Shown piece by piece: positions 51,313 through 60,606 of a stretch of DNA of 64,000 nucleotides. The stretch is from Psychrobacter sp. TAE2020 (GTDB lineage Bacteria; Pseudomonadota; Gammaproteobacteria; Pseudomonadales; Moraxellaceae). The position numbers and the translations under genes were made by a program. Location of the stretch: positions 1,259,584 to 1,323,583 of the forward strand of contig NZ_JAHLMU010000001.1 of the NCBI RefSeq assembly GCF_018919485.1, given 5' to 3'. How positions within the stretch are numbered: the stretch's first letter is position 1; each line of letters begins with the position of its first letter. A model generated the notes under the pieces. It did no database searches, was not told where the DNA came from, and was given only the letters and a program-made list of their open reading frames with translations.

Positions 51313-53406
51313 ATGACCAGCCCTTCTTCGCCAATTCTTGCTCCGTCGGCAACAGATTCGTCTGTTAGCTTGGCAAAAACCGAACCTTCCAATCAGTTAA
51401 ACAAGTCAGCTAACACTCACCCTCCTAAGGGTCAGCCGATTATGGAGCTGACGGGTATCATCAGAGAGTTTCCTGCCGGTGAGCAAAGAATTCGTGTATT
51501 GCATGATATCGATTTGACTATTTATCAGGGGGAAATGCTCGCTATCATCGGCCAATCGGGCTCAGGTAAGTCGACCCTGATGAATATCTTGGGCTGTTTG
51601 GATAAAGCCAATGCCGGACGTTACTTAATCTACGGCCAACCTGTCGAGCGCTTAGACGCTGATGATTTAGCCAAGCTACGCCGTGAGCATTTTGGCTTTA
51701 TTTTTCAGCGCTATCATTTGCTAGGGGATATCAGTGCACGTGACAACGTTGCAGTACCTGCTGTATATGCCGGTATGGACGGTGAAGCTCGGACTGAACG
51801 TGCTGAGAGTCTGTTAGGGGATTTAGGGCTCGCTGACAAAGTAGCCAACCGTCCTAACCAGCTTTCTGGTGGTCAGCAGCAACGAGTTTCTATTGCTAGA
51901 GCTCTGATGAATGGCGGTGATGTCATTTTAGCTGATGAGCCTACAGGCGCCCTAGACAGCAAGTCTGGCGCTGATGTTATGCAGATTCTCAAAGAGCTTA
52001 ATCGTCAAGGTCATACCATCATCATGGTAACTCATGATCCGAGTATCGCGGCGCAAGCAGAAAGAGTCATTGAGCTAAAAGATGGTCATATCATTGCCGA
52101 TTATCACAATGAGGCTCATTTACAAGCTGATGCTGAACAGAAACCTGCCCCACCGAATATTTTAGCTAGCAATCAAAAAGGCCCGCTGGCTAGCTTCATC
52201 GATCGCCTGACCGAAGCCTTTAAGATGTCTTTATTAGCGATGCGAGCGCATAAGATGCGTACTGTCCTGACGATGCTAGGCATCATTATCGGTATTGCCT
52301 CTGTAGTTTCAGTAGTGGGCTTAGGTAAAGGCTCGCAACAGCAAATCTTATCTAATATTAGCTCTTTAGGTACTAATACTATCACGGTGACCGACGGCTA
52401 TCCCTACGGCGACCCACGTCGCCAATATAATAACGATAGTCTCACGCCAGAAGATGCCAAAGCAGTTGGTGATCAACCTTACGTAGTCAGTGTTAGCCCA
52501 CAGTTAGATACTAATACTAGTGTGCGCTACCGTAGTATTCAAGAGTCAGCTAGTGTCAGCGGGGTTGGCGAAGATTATCTAGCGGTGACTGGTGAGACCT
52601 TAGCCTCAGGACAAGGTTTCGATGAGCAAAGTATCAACCGCCGTACCCAAGATATTATTATCGATGACAATGCCAAAAATACTTTTTTTGCTGATACGCC
52701 AGATCCGATTGGTGAAGTGATGCTGATAGGCAATGTACCGGGACGAGTCATAGGGGTATTAGAAGCAAAAGATGCTGGTGGCTTTGGCATGTCTAGCGAT
52801 GCGCCGACGATTTATATGCCTTATACCACTATGATGTCACGTATTAAGGGCACGGCTTACATCGATCGCTTCGTAGCTTTGATTGATACTGAGATTTCCT
52901 CAGCCGCGGCTGAAACCGCAATTACTAAGCTTATTGAAGGCCGTCATGGTGCCGATGATTTCCGAGTTCGTAACTCGGATTCTATTCGTCAGACTATTGA
53001 AGCCACTACCACCACTATGACCTTGCTGATTTCTTCCATTGCTATCATTTCATTGATCGTAGGCGGTATCGGGGTGATGAATATCATGTTGGTTTCTGTG
53101 ACTGAGCGTACTAACGAGATTGGCGTGCGCATGGCAGTAGGTGCTCGTCAAAGCGATATCATGCAGCAGTTTTTGATTGAGGCGATACTAGTATGTATCT
53201 TAGGGGGCAGTCTTGGAGTATTTTTAGCCTTTATGATTGGTGAAGGCATCAATAGTCTTGGCTCTGATAGCTTTAAAGTTATCTATTCGCCAACTTCTAT
53301 CATCGCTGCTTTTGTTTGTTCTACCTTAATCGGGGTAATTTTTGGCTTCTTACCCGCTCGTAACGCTGCTAGATTAGATCCTGTAGAGGCTTTGTCTAGA
53401 GATTAG
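51313..53406 (+). CDS. macB: Macrolide export ATP-binding/permease protein MacB
   Basis: ABC transporter with the nucleotide-binding domain fused before a four-helix FtsX-type permease. Walker A GQSGSGKST is near residue 81, the signature LSGGQQQRV near 184 and Walker B ILADEPTGALDS near 206. The first transmembrane helix is near residue 320 (TVLTMLGIIIGIASVVSVVG), followed by the periplasmic domain and the last three helices (~560-690). The length of 697 compares with 648 in E. coli; about 45 extra N-terminal residues precede the ATPase. No outer-membrane partner is encoded next to it. Confidence 0.95.
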   Translation: MTSPSSPILAPSATDSSVSLAKTEPSNQLNKSANTHPPKGQPIMELTGIIREFPAGEQRIRVLHDIDLTIYQGEMLAIIGQSGSGKSTLMNILGCLDKANAGRYLIYGQPVERLDADDLAKLRREHFGFIFQRYHLLGDISARDNVAVPAVYAGMDGEARTERAESLLGDLGLADKVANRPNQLSGGQQQRVSIARALMNGGDVILADEPTGALDSKSGADVMQILKELNRQGHTIIMVTHDPSIAAQAERVIELKDGHIIADYHNEAHLQADAEQKPAPPNILASNQKGPLASFIDRLTEAFKMSLLAMRAHKMRTVLTMLGIIIGIASVVSVVGLGKGSQQQILSNISSLGTNTITVTDGYPYGDPRRQYNNDSLTPEDAKAVGDQPYVVSVSPQLDTNTSVRYRSIQESASVSGVGEDYLAVTGETLASGQGFDEQSINRRTQDIIIDDNAKNTFFADTPDPIGEVMLIGNVPGRVIGVLEAKDAGGFGMSSDAPTIYMPYTTMMSRIKGTAYIDRFVALIDTEISSAAAETAITKLIEGRHGADDFRVRNSDSIRQTIEATTTTMTLLISSIAIISLIVGGIGVMNIMLVSVTERTNEIGVRMAVGARQSDIMQQFLIEAILVCILGGSLGVFLAFMIGEGINSLGSDSFKVIYSPTSIIAAFVCSTLIGVIFGFLPARNAARLDPVEALSRD

Positions 53407-53520
53407 GTGAATATACGCCCTTAAACCCGTCAAAATAGGTATAATTTGGCCTAGCAAAAAGTATATTTTAATAAATTAGCAGTTTTTACATAGAATTTAC
53501 GATTTTTTGGGTCTATAGGG

Positions 53521-53548
53521 TTGTATTTATCTCAAGACTATATATAAT
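53521..53548 (+). promoter_or_regulatory. Promoter of the tRNA-Lys operon
   Basis: TTGTAT (53521-53526), a 16-base spacer and a perfect TATAAT (53543-53548), followed by GTGCTCTCACG, a comparatively GC-rich discriminator for this region, as is common at stable-RNA promoters. It would give a leader of ~245 bases before the first tRNA. Confidence 0.6.
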
Positions 53549-53663
53549 GTGCTCTCACGTTTAGGGATAGAAATTATCTAAGCGTGGATAGGAAGTTCTA
53601 TTGAAAGAATTTCAGTTGCACTTAAACAGAATTAATAGTTTGCATGCAATGTTTTTAGAAAAT

Positions 53664-53719
53664 TCTCTTTAAGAGACTTTCTCTTGCGAAGCTAAAATTG
53701 CAGTGCAATTTTTATACGC
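53664..53719 (+). repeat. Double stem-loop element, copy A
   Basis: First hairpin: TCTC, TTTAA, GAGA. Then the linker containing CTTGCGAAGCT, and the second hairpin AAAATTG, CAGTG, CAATTTT followed by T and ATACGC. The same architecture recurs at 53735 and 54012 with changes that keep pairing. Confidence 0.8.
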
Positions 53720-53734
53720 AATAAGAACCAAATA

Positions 53735-53792
53735 TTTCCCTTTAAGGAAATATTACTTGCAGAGCTAAAAAAGCAGTGCTTTTTTTATACGC
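53735..53792 (+). repeat. Double stem-loop element, copy B
   Basis: First hairpin ATTTCC, CTTTAA, GGAAAT; second hairpin AAAAAAGC, AGT, GCTTTTTT, ending ATACGC. Relative to copies A and C, both arms of the second hairpin have changed together (ATT to AAA on the left, AAT to TTT on the right). It lies directly before the first tRNA-Lys. Confidence 0.8.
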
Positions 53793-53798
53793 TCTTCA

Positions 53799-53874
53799 GG
53801 ACCGATAGCTCAGTTGGTAGAGCAGTTGACTTTTAATCAATTGGTCCCGCGTTCGAGTCGCGGTCGGTCCACCA
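53799..53874 (+). tRNA. tRNA-Lys (anticodon TTT), copy 1
   Basis: A 76-base cloverleaf with encoded CCA. The acceptor stem GGACCGA pairs with TCGGTCC; the anticodon stem-loop is GTTGA CTTTTAA TCAAT with anticodon TTT; the T loop is GTTCGAGTC. It decodes AAA and AAG. An open reading frame across it is a chance frame. Confidence 0.97.
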
Positions 53875-53944
53875 TTTTCAGTAGTATGCTTGTGAAGTAT
53901 TTTACCCTACTCGGTATTAACTTAATAAGTTTAGTTTTAAGTAG

Positions 53945-53960
53945 TTTTCTTTTAAGAAAA
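53945..53960 (+). repeat. Lone first-hairpin relative between the tRNA genes
   Basis: TTTTC, TTTTAA, GAAAA resembles the first hairpin of the double stem-loop element but lacks the second hairpin. It lies in the 202-base spacer between the two tRNA genes. Confidence 0.45.
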
Positions 53961-54011
53961 TTATTTTTGTATTCAAAGAGACATTATTATTTGAGTACAA
54001 TTTTTTAATAA

Positions 54012-54070
54012 ATTTCCCTTTAAGGAAATTTATCTTGCGAAGCTAAAATTGCAGTGCAATTTTTATACGC
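54012..54070 (+). repeat. Double stem-loop element, copy C
   Basis: First hairpin ATTTCC, CTTTAA, GGAAAT (the flanking base on each side adds another pair). The linker and second hairpin are identical to copy A (AAAATTG, CAGTG, CAATTTT), ending ATACGC. It lies directly before the second tRNA-Lys, as copy B precedes the first. Confidence 0.8.
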
Positions 54071-54076
54071 TTCTCA

Positions 54077-54152
54077 GGACCGATAGCTCAGTTGGTAGAG
54101 CAGTTGACTTTTAATCAATTGGTCCCGCGTTCGAGTCGCGGTCGGTCCACCA
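54077..54152 (+). tRNA. tRNA-Lys (anticodon TTT), copy 2
   Basis: Identical over all 76 bases to copy 1, including the encoded CCA. It is 202 bases downstream and followed by a strong terminator, so both genes probably belong to one transcript. Confidence 0.97.
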
Positions 54153-54158
54153 TATTCC

Positions 54159-54198
54159 AAAAAGCCCAGTCATTATTTATAATGATTGGGCTTTTTTT
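54159..54198 (+). terminator. Intrinsic terminator of the tRNA-Lys operon
   Basis: Long stem AAGCCCAGTCATTAT / ATAATGATTGGGCTT with one G-U pair, then a T7 run. It begins 7 bases after the second tRNA. Confidence 0.9.
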
Positions 54199-54255
54199 AT
54201 GCCTATAATTTCTGTGCTAGTAGTTGCTATCTCCTATCAGCGCTCAATGGGATAA

Positions 54256-55023
54256 TTAATACTCGCTAAAATTACTCTTTTTGCCTCTTAGCTTATGCTT
54301 GATAGTATCTTTTACTGTACGCGGCTCTTTAGGGGCTTGTACGATAAGCATATCAAAAGTAGCGGCATCGATAGCCAGCTCACGCCCATGTGCCATCATT
54401 ACCTTAGTAGGATTAAGATTTTTTATTTTTTGCAGGGAGTTAATATAAGCTTTGGGATCATAAATAGGAAATGGGGCGACGAACTTATGACGAAGCTTAA
54501 TGATTAGATCAGCGGTATATACTTGTCGGGTGGGCAGATGAAACAACGACAAATCTCGATCAGTATGTCCGGGTGTTTCTAACACTTGCCAATCTTCAAA
54601 CCTAGGAATGCGGTCCCCATCACTAACTTTTATATCAGCTTGCAAATGAGCGGAGTACCATAGTTTTTTAAAAGGACGATTTTGCCGATTGGCCACATAA
54701 TGAGCTAAGCCAATATCTACTAAGTGCATCATTTGACCACCGATACCCGCATACCATTGTTTTGGTTTATCAGCGGATACTACTAGGCAGCCTGTCGCCT
54801 CTCGCAACTTGTGAGCACCCCCAGCATGATCTGGATGCATGTGAGTAACCATAACTACTTTTAGATCACTTATAGGACGCTGTAGAGTGTTTTTGATGTA
54901 GCGTAATACTATCGGCACATCAGCACGACAGCAACCATCAAGTAATAGCAGCTTATCTGGGTATATGGCCAAATAACTACTTTGGATATACCCGTCTATA
55001 CGAATAATATTACTTAAAGTCAT
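54256..55023 (-). CDS. MBL-fold metallo-hydrolase
   Basis: Metallo-beta-lactamase-fold hydrolase with the metal motif THMHPDHAGG near residue 60. Further metal ligands are the histidine in ETPGHTDRD (near residue 152), the aspartate in YTADLI (near residue 170) and the histidine in MMAHGRE (near residue 210). There is no signal peptide, so it is probably cytoplasmic. The 255-residue size fits the glyoxalase-II-like or general hydrolase group. The substrate cannot be inferred. AGGA precedes the ATG. It converges with the tRNA-Lys operon. Confidence 0.88.
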   Translation of the reverse strand: MTLSNIIRIDGYIQSSYLAIYPDKLLLLDGCCRADVPIVLRYIKNTLQRPISDLKVVMVTHMHPDHAGGAHKLREATGCLVVSADKPKQWYAGIGGQMMHLVDIGLAHYVANRQNRPFKKLWYSAHLQADIKVSDGDRIPRFEDWQVLETPGHTDRDLSLFHLPTRQVYTADLIIKLRHKFVAPFPIYDPKAYINSLQKIKNLNPTKVMMAHGRELAIDAATFDMLIVQAPKEPRTVKDTIKHKLRGKKSNFSEY

Positions 55024-55597
55024 AAATATTTCCTGACGTAATATCTGTCATTATTTTATTAAAATTAGGGGGTGTTAAACCATTGATCACAGCATTAATA
55101 TCTTTTTAGCAGAGACTATTTTTAGTCTAATAATTTTAAAATGGCAGCAAAAAAGCTCTGTAGTATAGTGTGGCTAATGGCCTAGTTTTAGCGCCGTAGT
55201 ACAAAAAAGCAGTCCTGTTGTTGGTCACTGCTAGGAAGTTTTACTGCTGAGCTTAAGGAGTAGAAGGTAGAAAATCTAGTCGCTGAGCCTAATAAACAAG
55301 TCTCTACACTATTTATAATTTCAATCTGGTTTGCAATACAGCTTTGAATAATTGCCAACAGTCTTCTCTGCTAATAAGAATTTAACATGCTCTAAGTATA
55401 GCCTTGCTACAGTCAAAATAGATTATTCTCAGTGAACGCTTGTGTTTATATTTTTTTAATTAATCTATACTTTTATCTGTGTTGCTATATATCTATACGC
55501 TTAACAGCAAAAACCCAGCACTTAGGCTGGGTTTCTAGGGTCTAAAACCAAAGTAAATTAATAGCAATTAACAATTGCTATTAATAATCGATAACCA
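55024..55597. other. Gap between katE and the MBL-fold gene
   Basis: A 574-base gap containing the katE terminator at 55508-55534 and, to its left, AT-rich sequence that should hold the promoter of the MBL-fold gene. I see no gene, RNA or repeat in the rest. Confidence 0.5.
55508..55534 (-). terminator. Intrinsic terminator after katE
   Basis: Minus-strand stem AAACCCAGC / GCTGGGTTT with loop CTAAGT and a T run, about 65 bases after the katE stop. Confidence 0.85.
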
Positions 55598-57685
55598 TTA
55601 AGCCAAGTCACGAACTTTTGGCTCACGCTCCCATAAACGCGATTTAGCGTTTTCGATAAAGCCCTCTAGATCAGATAATGGCGTAACAAAAGCATCTTTT
55701 TCAATCGGTAATTTACTTAAGATGAATTCGTCAGTCGCCCCGCAATAAGCGATAGCTTTACAATGCACATAGGCATCGGTAAACCAATCTAATGCTGAGC
55801 TGTCTTTAGCCAGCTTTTTAGCTTGCTCTGGCATGATGATACTAACGACGGCATCAAATAGCACCGATGGACCACCAGCTAGACGCTCATCAGCTTGGAT
55901 ACGAGTACCATCATCTAATAGCACTTCTTTATTCGGAGCGACGATCTTCACGCTAGCGCCCTGCTCTTTGGCCGCATTTTCAAACTTTTGAATTTCGCTA
56001 TGCTTGGAGCCATCAGCAACTAAGATACCGACTAAACGTCCTTTTAAGCTCTTAGGCGTACGGCCGATAGTTTGTAGTGGCTCAGAAGTAGCCATATCAA
56101 CTATAGCTGCTGCTGGCTCAGCGGCTTCAGGTAATTTCATCCCTAGCGCTGTCGCCACACGCTTGGCTAAATCTTCATCGATATTGAGCAAGTGACTCAA
56201 AGTACGTACCCGAACATGAGCCGTATCTACTTTACCTAGCTCAAACGCATAAGCAGAAGCGATGTGGGCTTGTTCTATAGCGGTCTGACTACGATAGAAC
56301 ATGCGAGGCTGACTATAATGATCAGCAAAGCTCTCAGCGCGTACACGACCTTTAACCCCATCGTCCATTTTTTCATGGAACGACTCAAAGCCTTTTTTCA
56401 CACTTTCACGCGGTCTAGTAGGGTCTAAGCTTTGCGGTTCATAAAGAACTCGAGTCTTAGGAACCTGCATCTGCATATGACCATCTTGCTGATTATTAGC
56501 AAACGGACATTTTGGCGCATTGATTGGAATCTGCGCAAAGTTTGGTGAGCCAAGACGAGATAACTGAGTATCTAGATAGCTGAACAAACGCCCTTGCAGC
56601 AGTGGATCATTACTGAAGTCGATACCAGGTGGTACGTGTGATAAGCAGTACGCCACTTGCTCAGTTTCAGCAAAGAAGTTATCTACATTGCGATTCAATA
56701 CCATTTTACCGACGATTTTAACGGGTACCATTTCTTCTGGAATCAGCTTAGTCGCGTCTAAATGATCAAATGGAAACTCGTTAGCTTGCTCTTCTGAGAA
56801 CAGCTGAACGCCGAATTCCCACTCTGGATAATCGCCACCATCAATCGCTTCAAACAAGTCACGACGATGATAATCAGGATCGGCTCCAGATATTTTTACG
56901 GCTTCATCCCAAGTCGTTGACTGTACGCCTAGTACTGGTTTCCAATGAAAACGAACAAAGGTACTTTTGCCATCCTTATTAATCAAACGATAACTATGAA
57001 TACCAAAGCCTTCCATCATTCTCAAGCTACGGGGTAAACCACGATCACTCATGAGCCAAATCACGTTGTGCATAGTTTCAGGACTTAGTGACACAAAGTC
57101 CCAAAAAGTATCGTGGGCAGAGGCCGCTTGCGGAAAGCCACGATCAGGTTCAGGTTTTACCGCATGAACTAAATCTGGAAACTTCATCGCATCTTGGATA
57201 AAGAAGATTGGCATGTTATTACCAACGATATCCCAGTTACCCTCTTCGGTATAGACTTTTACCGCAAAACCACGGACATCACGTGGAGTGTCTTTTGAGC
57301 CTTTGTTACCAGCCACAGTAGAGAAACGTGTAAACAAAGGGGTTTGCTTACCAGTCTCAGTCAATATCTTAGCAGTAGTATATTCTTCTAGCGATTCAGT
57401 TAATTCAAAATAACCGTGGGCAGCACTACCACGTGCATGAACCACACGCTCAGGAATACGCTCATGATCAAAATGATTAATCTTTTCACGCAACACAAAA
57501 TCTTCTAATAAAGTCGGTCCCCGACTTCCTACTTTAAGAGAGTTTTGATTATCAGATATAACTACACCTTGTTGGGTGGTCAAAGCCTTAGTATCGTCAC
57601 CAGCACGCTGATGGGTTTCACCCCCATTACCACGTGTTGGATTCATATCTTTGGCGGGGTCGGTATGATCAATATTACTTTTCAT
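55598..57685 (-). CDS. katE: Large-subunit catalase (HPII/KatE type)
   Basis: Clade 2 haem catalase that dismutates hydrogen peroxide. The catalytic histidine lies in [16 protein letters not shown] near residue 85, the distal asparagine region in [13 protein letters not shown] near residue 157, and the haem-ligand tyrosine in [15 protein letters not shown] near residue 375. After about residue 545 comes the C-terminal DJ-1/glutamine-amidotransferase-like domain ([13 protein letters not shown]) that distinguishes large catalases. The length of 695 is slightly shorter than E. coli HPII (753). AGGA precedes the ATG. It is a single gene with a strong terminator. Confidence 0.96.
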   Translation of the reverse strand: MKSNIDHTDPAKDMNPTRGNGGETHQRAGDDTKALTTQQGVVISDNQNSLKVGSRGPTLLEDFVLREKINHFDHERIPERVVHARGSAAHGYFELTESLEEYTTAKILTETGKQTPLFTRFSTVAGNKGSKDTPRDVRGFAVKVYTEEGNWDIVGNNMPIFFIQDAMKFPDLVHAVKPEPDRGFPQAASAHDTFWDFVSLSPETMHNVIWLMSDRGLPRSLRMMEGFGIHSYRLINKDGKSTFVRFHWKPVLGVQSTTWDEAVKISGADPDYHRRDLFEAIDGGDYPEWEFGVQLFSEEQANEFPFDHLDATKLIPEEMVPVKIVGKMVLNRNVDNFFAETEQVAYCLSHVPPGIDFSNDPLLQGRLFSYLDTQLSRLGSPNFAQIPINAPKCPFANNQQDGHMQMQVPKTRVLYEPQSLDPTRPRESVKKGFESFHEKMDDGVKGRVRAESFADHYSQPRMFYRSQTAIEQAHIASAYAFELGKVDTAHVRVRTLSHLLNIDEDLAKRVATALGMKLPEAAEPAAAIVDMATSEPLQTIGRTPKSLKGRLVGILVADGSKHSEIQKFENAAKEQGASVKIVAPNKEVLLDDGTRIQADERLAGGPSVLFDAVVSIIMPEQAKKLAKDSSALDWFTDAYVHCKAIAYCGATDEFILSKLPIEKDAFVTPLSDLEGFIENAKSRLWEREPKVRDLA

Positions 57686-57977
57686 AATCCATCCTAGCTA
57701 GTTATCGAAAGTGAACACTAAAAATATTACTAGACAATAGTACCTAAAAACATTGATTCAATCATGGCTATCCTTGTTGATTTTTAGTTAACTTTTGCAC
57801 TCTACCCAAACTCCTTTCTTAGTTTTTCTAGGTCATGTTATGATTAATAATAGCTGCTGTTAGGGTAGTTATTGTTTACTATAAATCATGCTAGCCCATC
57901 AGCAGTATTTATAATATTTGCTCTCAATCGATACGACTTTTAGTTAAAACTTATTCACTTAAACGATGAGGCTACTT

Positions 57978-58769
57978 ATGTTATTCACTTCAGTCAATGT
58001 CCCGATCACCCCTTACCGCTCTTTGCTGCTATGCTCTTGTTTAGCGGCAATGGGATTAATGGTTAGCCAAACAGCCAGTGCTATTACTACTAAAGACATT
58101 AGCTATACGGTAGATAATATGCCTTATCAAGGCTATTACGCCAAAGCAGATAAACCTAATGCGCCTTTTATTCTACTGATACATGATTGGGATGGGGTTA
58201 CCGACTATGAGCGTAAACGGGCAGATATGCTCGCCAGTCAAGGCTACAATGTATTAGCAGCTGATATGTTTGGCGCTGGCATTCGTCCGACTCAAATGCA
58301 AGACAAGATACGACTCACCTCGGATTTATATAAAGACCGTAATAAAATGCGCCGCTTACTTACCGGAGCACTAAACGTAGGGCAACAACAAGGTAATAAC
58401 GTGCAGCAAGGGGTGACCATGGGCTACTGTTTCGGTGGTACTGTTGCCTTAGAGTTGGCGCGTTCGGGATTCCCCCAAAAGGCTTTTGTCCCTTTCCATG
58501 GTGCCTTTGATATTCCAGCAGGTCAGAACTATGATAATACTACTGGAGAGATTTTAGTTTTTCATGGTACAGCGGATGAAGCAGTATCTCTTGAGAGCTT
58601 TACTATGCTGGGCAAGACTTTAGAAGCCGCCAAAGTACCGCATGAGATGGTGACATATAGCGGCGCTAAACATGCTTATACAGTTTTTGATACGGCTAGT
58701 TATGATGCGCGTGCCGATCAGCGCTCTTGGAAACGCTATCTGGACTTTTTGGCAGAAGAGTATAAATAA
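57978..58769 (+). CDS. Secreted dienelactone hydrolase family protein
   Basis: Alpha/beta hydrolase with the Cys-Asp-His triad of dienelactone hydrolases: nucleophile cysteine in GYCFGGT near residue 152, aspartate in HGTADEAV near residue 204, and histidine in AKHAYTVF near residue 235. A signal peptide runs through LLLCSCLAAMGLMV and ends near ASA (~residue 37), so it is probably periplasmic. I chose the ATG at 57978 because GAGG lies 6 bases upstream; the ATG four codons earlier has no ribosome site. The substrate is unknown. It is divergent from katE across ~290 bases. Confidence 0.9.
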   Translation: MLFTSVNVPITPYRSLLLCSCLAAMGLMVSQTASAITTKDISYTVDNMPYQGYYAKADKPNAPFILLIHDWDGVTDYERKRADMLASQGYNVLAADMFGAGIRPTQMQDKIRLTSDLYKDRNKMRRLLTGALNVGQQQGNNVQQGVTMGYCFGGTVALELARSGFPQKAFVPFHGAFDIPAGQNYDNTTGEILVFHGTADEAVSLESFTMLGKTLEAAKVPHEMVTYSGAKHAYTVFDTASYDARADQRSWKRYLDFLAEEYK

Positions 58770-58841
58770 GGGCGATAATTAGCAGCCTTACGATTTTAAA
58801 ACCTTAACGTTAAAGCATTATAAATAAGCTCGAATCACCAG

Positions 58842-58886
58842 ATATCTCAATTTAGATCTTATCAGGGTCGATTGAGATATTTTTTT
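58842..58886 (+). terminator. Intrinsic terminator after the dienelactone hydrolase gene
   Basis: Stem ATATCTCAA / TTGAGATAT with a 21-base loop and a T7 tract. Confidence 0.75.
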
Positions 58887-58926
58887 ATCTTAAAGCGTTG
58901 ATAACTGAATCTGATAACTGAGAATG

Positions 58927-59577
58927 TTATTGTTTTTGAAACACTAATAATTGATTATTAGCAGGCATCTGATAGCTAGTTTGCAGTTTTAAACCGTGCA
59001 TAATCGCTAGAGCTACAACCTTTTCTTTATCACGAATACCGCTATCAGCATTGCCTTGTCGTAGCATAGCGTCGAAATGCTGATTGCCAACACTAGTGTA
59101 ATAACCAGCTTCATTATAGGGACCATAAACGATAAGCTTGCCATCGGTAGCTAATGACTCGCCTACTAATCTGAACAACTGCTCAACTAGTGCCCAGCTA
59201 ATAATGTGTAAGGTATTAGCAGTGAATACTGCATCGTAAGCTATAGTATCAATAGGACTATTAGGAAAAGCATCACTGGCCAAATCAAAAGCTAAGGGCC
59301 CCTGTAAATTAGAGGCAGGATGAGCGGCGTGCCAAGCGTTAATAGCCCAATGGTTAGCTCTAACATCGCTGGTTTGCCACTGTAGATGAGCTAGATTTGG
59401 CGCAAAATAGACGCTATGTTGACCAGTCCCTGACCCTATCTCTAATACTTGCTGGGTATCTTGCAGCTCTTTTTGCAGAACCTCTAAAATAGGCTGTTTA
59501 TTATTCTCACAAGCTCGTGATAATGGCAGATTGGCTGTTATCTCTACACTAGATTGCGCTGATTTATCTGCGTTCAT
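58927..59577 (-). CDS. SAM-dependent methyltransferase, DUF938 type
   Basis: Class I methyltransferase fold. Motif I is VLEIGSGTGQHSVYFAPNL near residue 41, followed by the HLQWQTSDV acidic-loop region and TANTLHIISW, matching the DUF938 family layout. The C-terminus has YGPYNEAGYYTSVGNQHFD, also typical. The 216 residues fit, and no signal is seen. The methylated substrate is unknown. AGAGG precedes the ATG. Confidence 0.88.
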   Translation of the reverse strand: MNADKSAQSSVEITANLPLSRACENNKQPILEVLQKELQDTQQVLEIGSGTGQHSVYFAPNLAHLQWQTSDVRANHWAINAWHAAHPASNLQGPLAFDLASDAFPNSPIDTIAYDAVFTANTLHIISWALVEQLFRLVGESLATDGKLIVYGPYNEAGYYTSVGNQHFDAMLRQGNADSGIRDKEKVVALAIMHGLKLQTSYQMPANNQLLVFQKQ

Positions 59578-59637
59578 AACAACCTCTGATAACTGACCCT
59601 AATAATTACTCTCAAAAATAAAGCTTATAAAATAGGT

Positions 59638-60102
59638 CTAGTAAATACCGGCTTCTAGTCCAGCCGCCAAAGTCATGGCTAACTCTTCGACTTGCTCAGC
59701 GAAGCCTTCTTGCCATTCTCCTTGTAGGATCAACGGCTCCTGTACATAGTTCCAGCGTAGACCAGTAATGATAGTCTGCATAGCACGTTTGGTCCCTGTG
59801 CCATCATGACCAGCACGGATATACAAGGCAAAAGGCATGCCTTGCTTTTTCTCTAACACCGGATAGTAGCAACGATCAAAAAAGTCTTTGGTCAGTCCTG
59901 CCATATAAGCTAAGTTCTCAGTAGTCCCCAATAACAAGGCATCAGCGGCTAACACATCTTCCGGCTGCGTATCTTGTGGTGACTTTAGCACCACTTTGAT
60001 ATCAATATCCGGATGATTAGCGCCTTTATAAGCGGCTTGCGCTAGCTTCTGAGTATTCTCTGATGGCGCGTGAGCAACGATAAGTAGCGTTTTGACGGAC
60101 AT
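59638..60102 (-). CDS. Flavodoxin-like / NAD(P)H-dependent reductase family protein
   Basis: The flavodoxin-like fold is indicated by the N-terminal KTLLIVAHAPSENTQKLAQA phosphate-binding loop, LLLGTTENLAYMAGL near residue 64 as the second FMN contact, and ALYIRAGHDGTGT near residue 98. I chose the ATG at 60102 (154 residues), one base after the osmC stop (TAG T ATG). A GTG six codons earlier would overlap that stop. The tight spacing implies translational coupling with the OsmC gene and a shared redox or stress role. Confidence 0.85.
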   Translation of the reverse strand: MSVKTLLIVAHAPSENTQKLAQAAYKGANHPDIDIKVVLKSPQDTQPEDVLAADALLLGTTENLAYMAGLTKDFFDRCYYPVLEKKQGMPFALYIRAGHDGTGTKRAMQTIITGLRWNYVQEPLILQGEWQEGFAEQVEELAMTLAAGLEAGIY

Positions 60103-60103
60103 A

Positions 60104-60517
60104 CTAAGATTTATTACCACTGCTAAAAACTAAGTTTTGGGTAATATCAGGATGTAGGCTGTTAGCCATTGGACAAGTTAGAGCAGTTCGATAAAATATG
60201 GTTAATGTCTTTTCATCTAGCTCTTGTAGAAAAGTCATCACTATGTGTATTTCACTAACTCGCCTTGGATCAGCAGCCATTACTTTAGTCACTTCAGCAG
60301 TAGTGCCAGTGACATCAATGCCCATATCAGCAGCTTTGATACCGATAATAGTCAGCATACAGCTGGCTAAACTAGTCGCTAAAAGATCTGTTGGCGAAAA
60401 CGCTTCACCTTTGCCATGATTATCTGTCGGTGCATCAGTAATGATTTCGTTATTTGATTGCAGGTGAATAGCTTGAGTACGCAATTGACCTTGGTAGGTT
60501 ACTTTTGAGGTTGTCAT
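60104..60517 (-). CDS. OsmC/Ohr-family peroxiredoxin-like protein
   Basis: Probable thiol-dependent hydroperoxide reductase. The two family cysteines are C53 (LATSLASCMLTIIG) and C115 (RTALTCPMANSL). I chose the ATG at 60517 (137 residues) because AAAGGG lies just upstream; a longer 157-residue reading from 60577 has no better signal. It is followed one base later by the flavodoxin-like gene. It resembles the general OsmC subgroup more than Ohr. Confidence 0.9.
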   Translation of the reverse strand: MTTSKVTYQGQLRTQAIHLQSNNEIITDAPTDNHGKGEAFSPTDLLATSLASCMLTIIGIKAADMGIDVTGTTAEVTKVMAADPRRVSEIHIVMTFLQELDEKTLTIFYRTALTCPMANSLHPDITQNLVFSSGNKS

Positions 60518-60606
60518 ATTTTCCCTTTTATAATTCTGTTCGATATTCATAATGTATTTGCACCTTTCAATGCCCATATAATTACATCATCTCTTTTAAA
60601 CTGAGG

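Larger units (their letters stand above)
53407..53798. other. Leader region of the tRNA-Lys unit
   Basis: This 392-base gap after macB holds no protein gene. It contains the tRNA promoter (53521-53548) and two copies of the double stem-loop element (53664-53719 and 53735-53792). I see no convincing macB terminator. Confidence 0.6.

Noticed and set aside
53814..54008. Open frame of 64 codons across the first tRNA-Lys
   Set aside because: It starts inside the tRNA gene and reads through AT-rich spacer; a chance frame.
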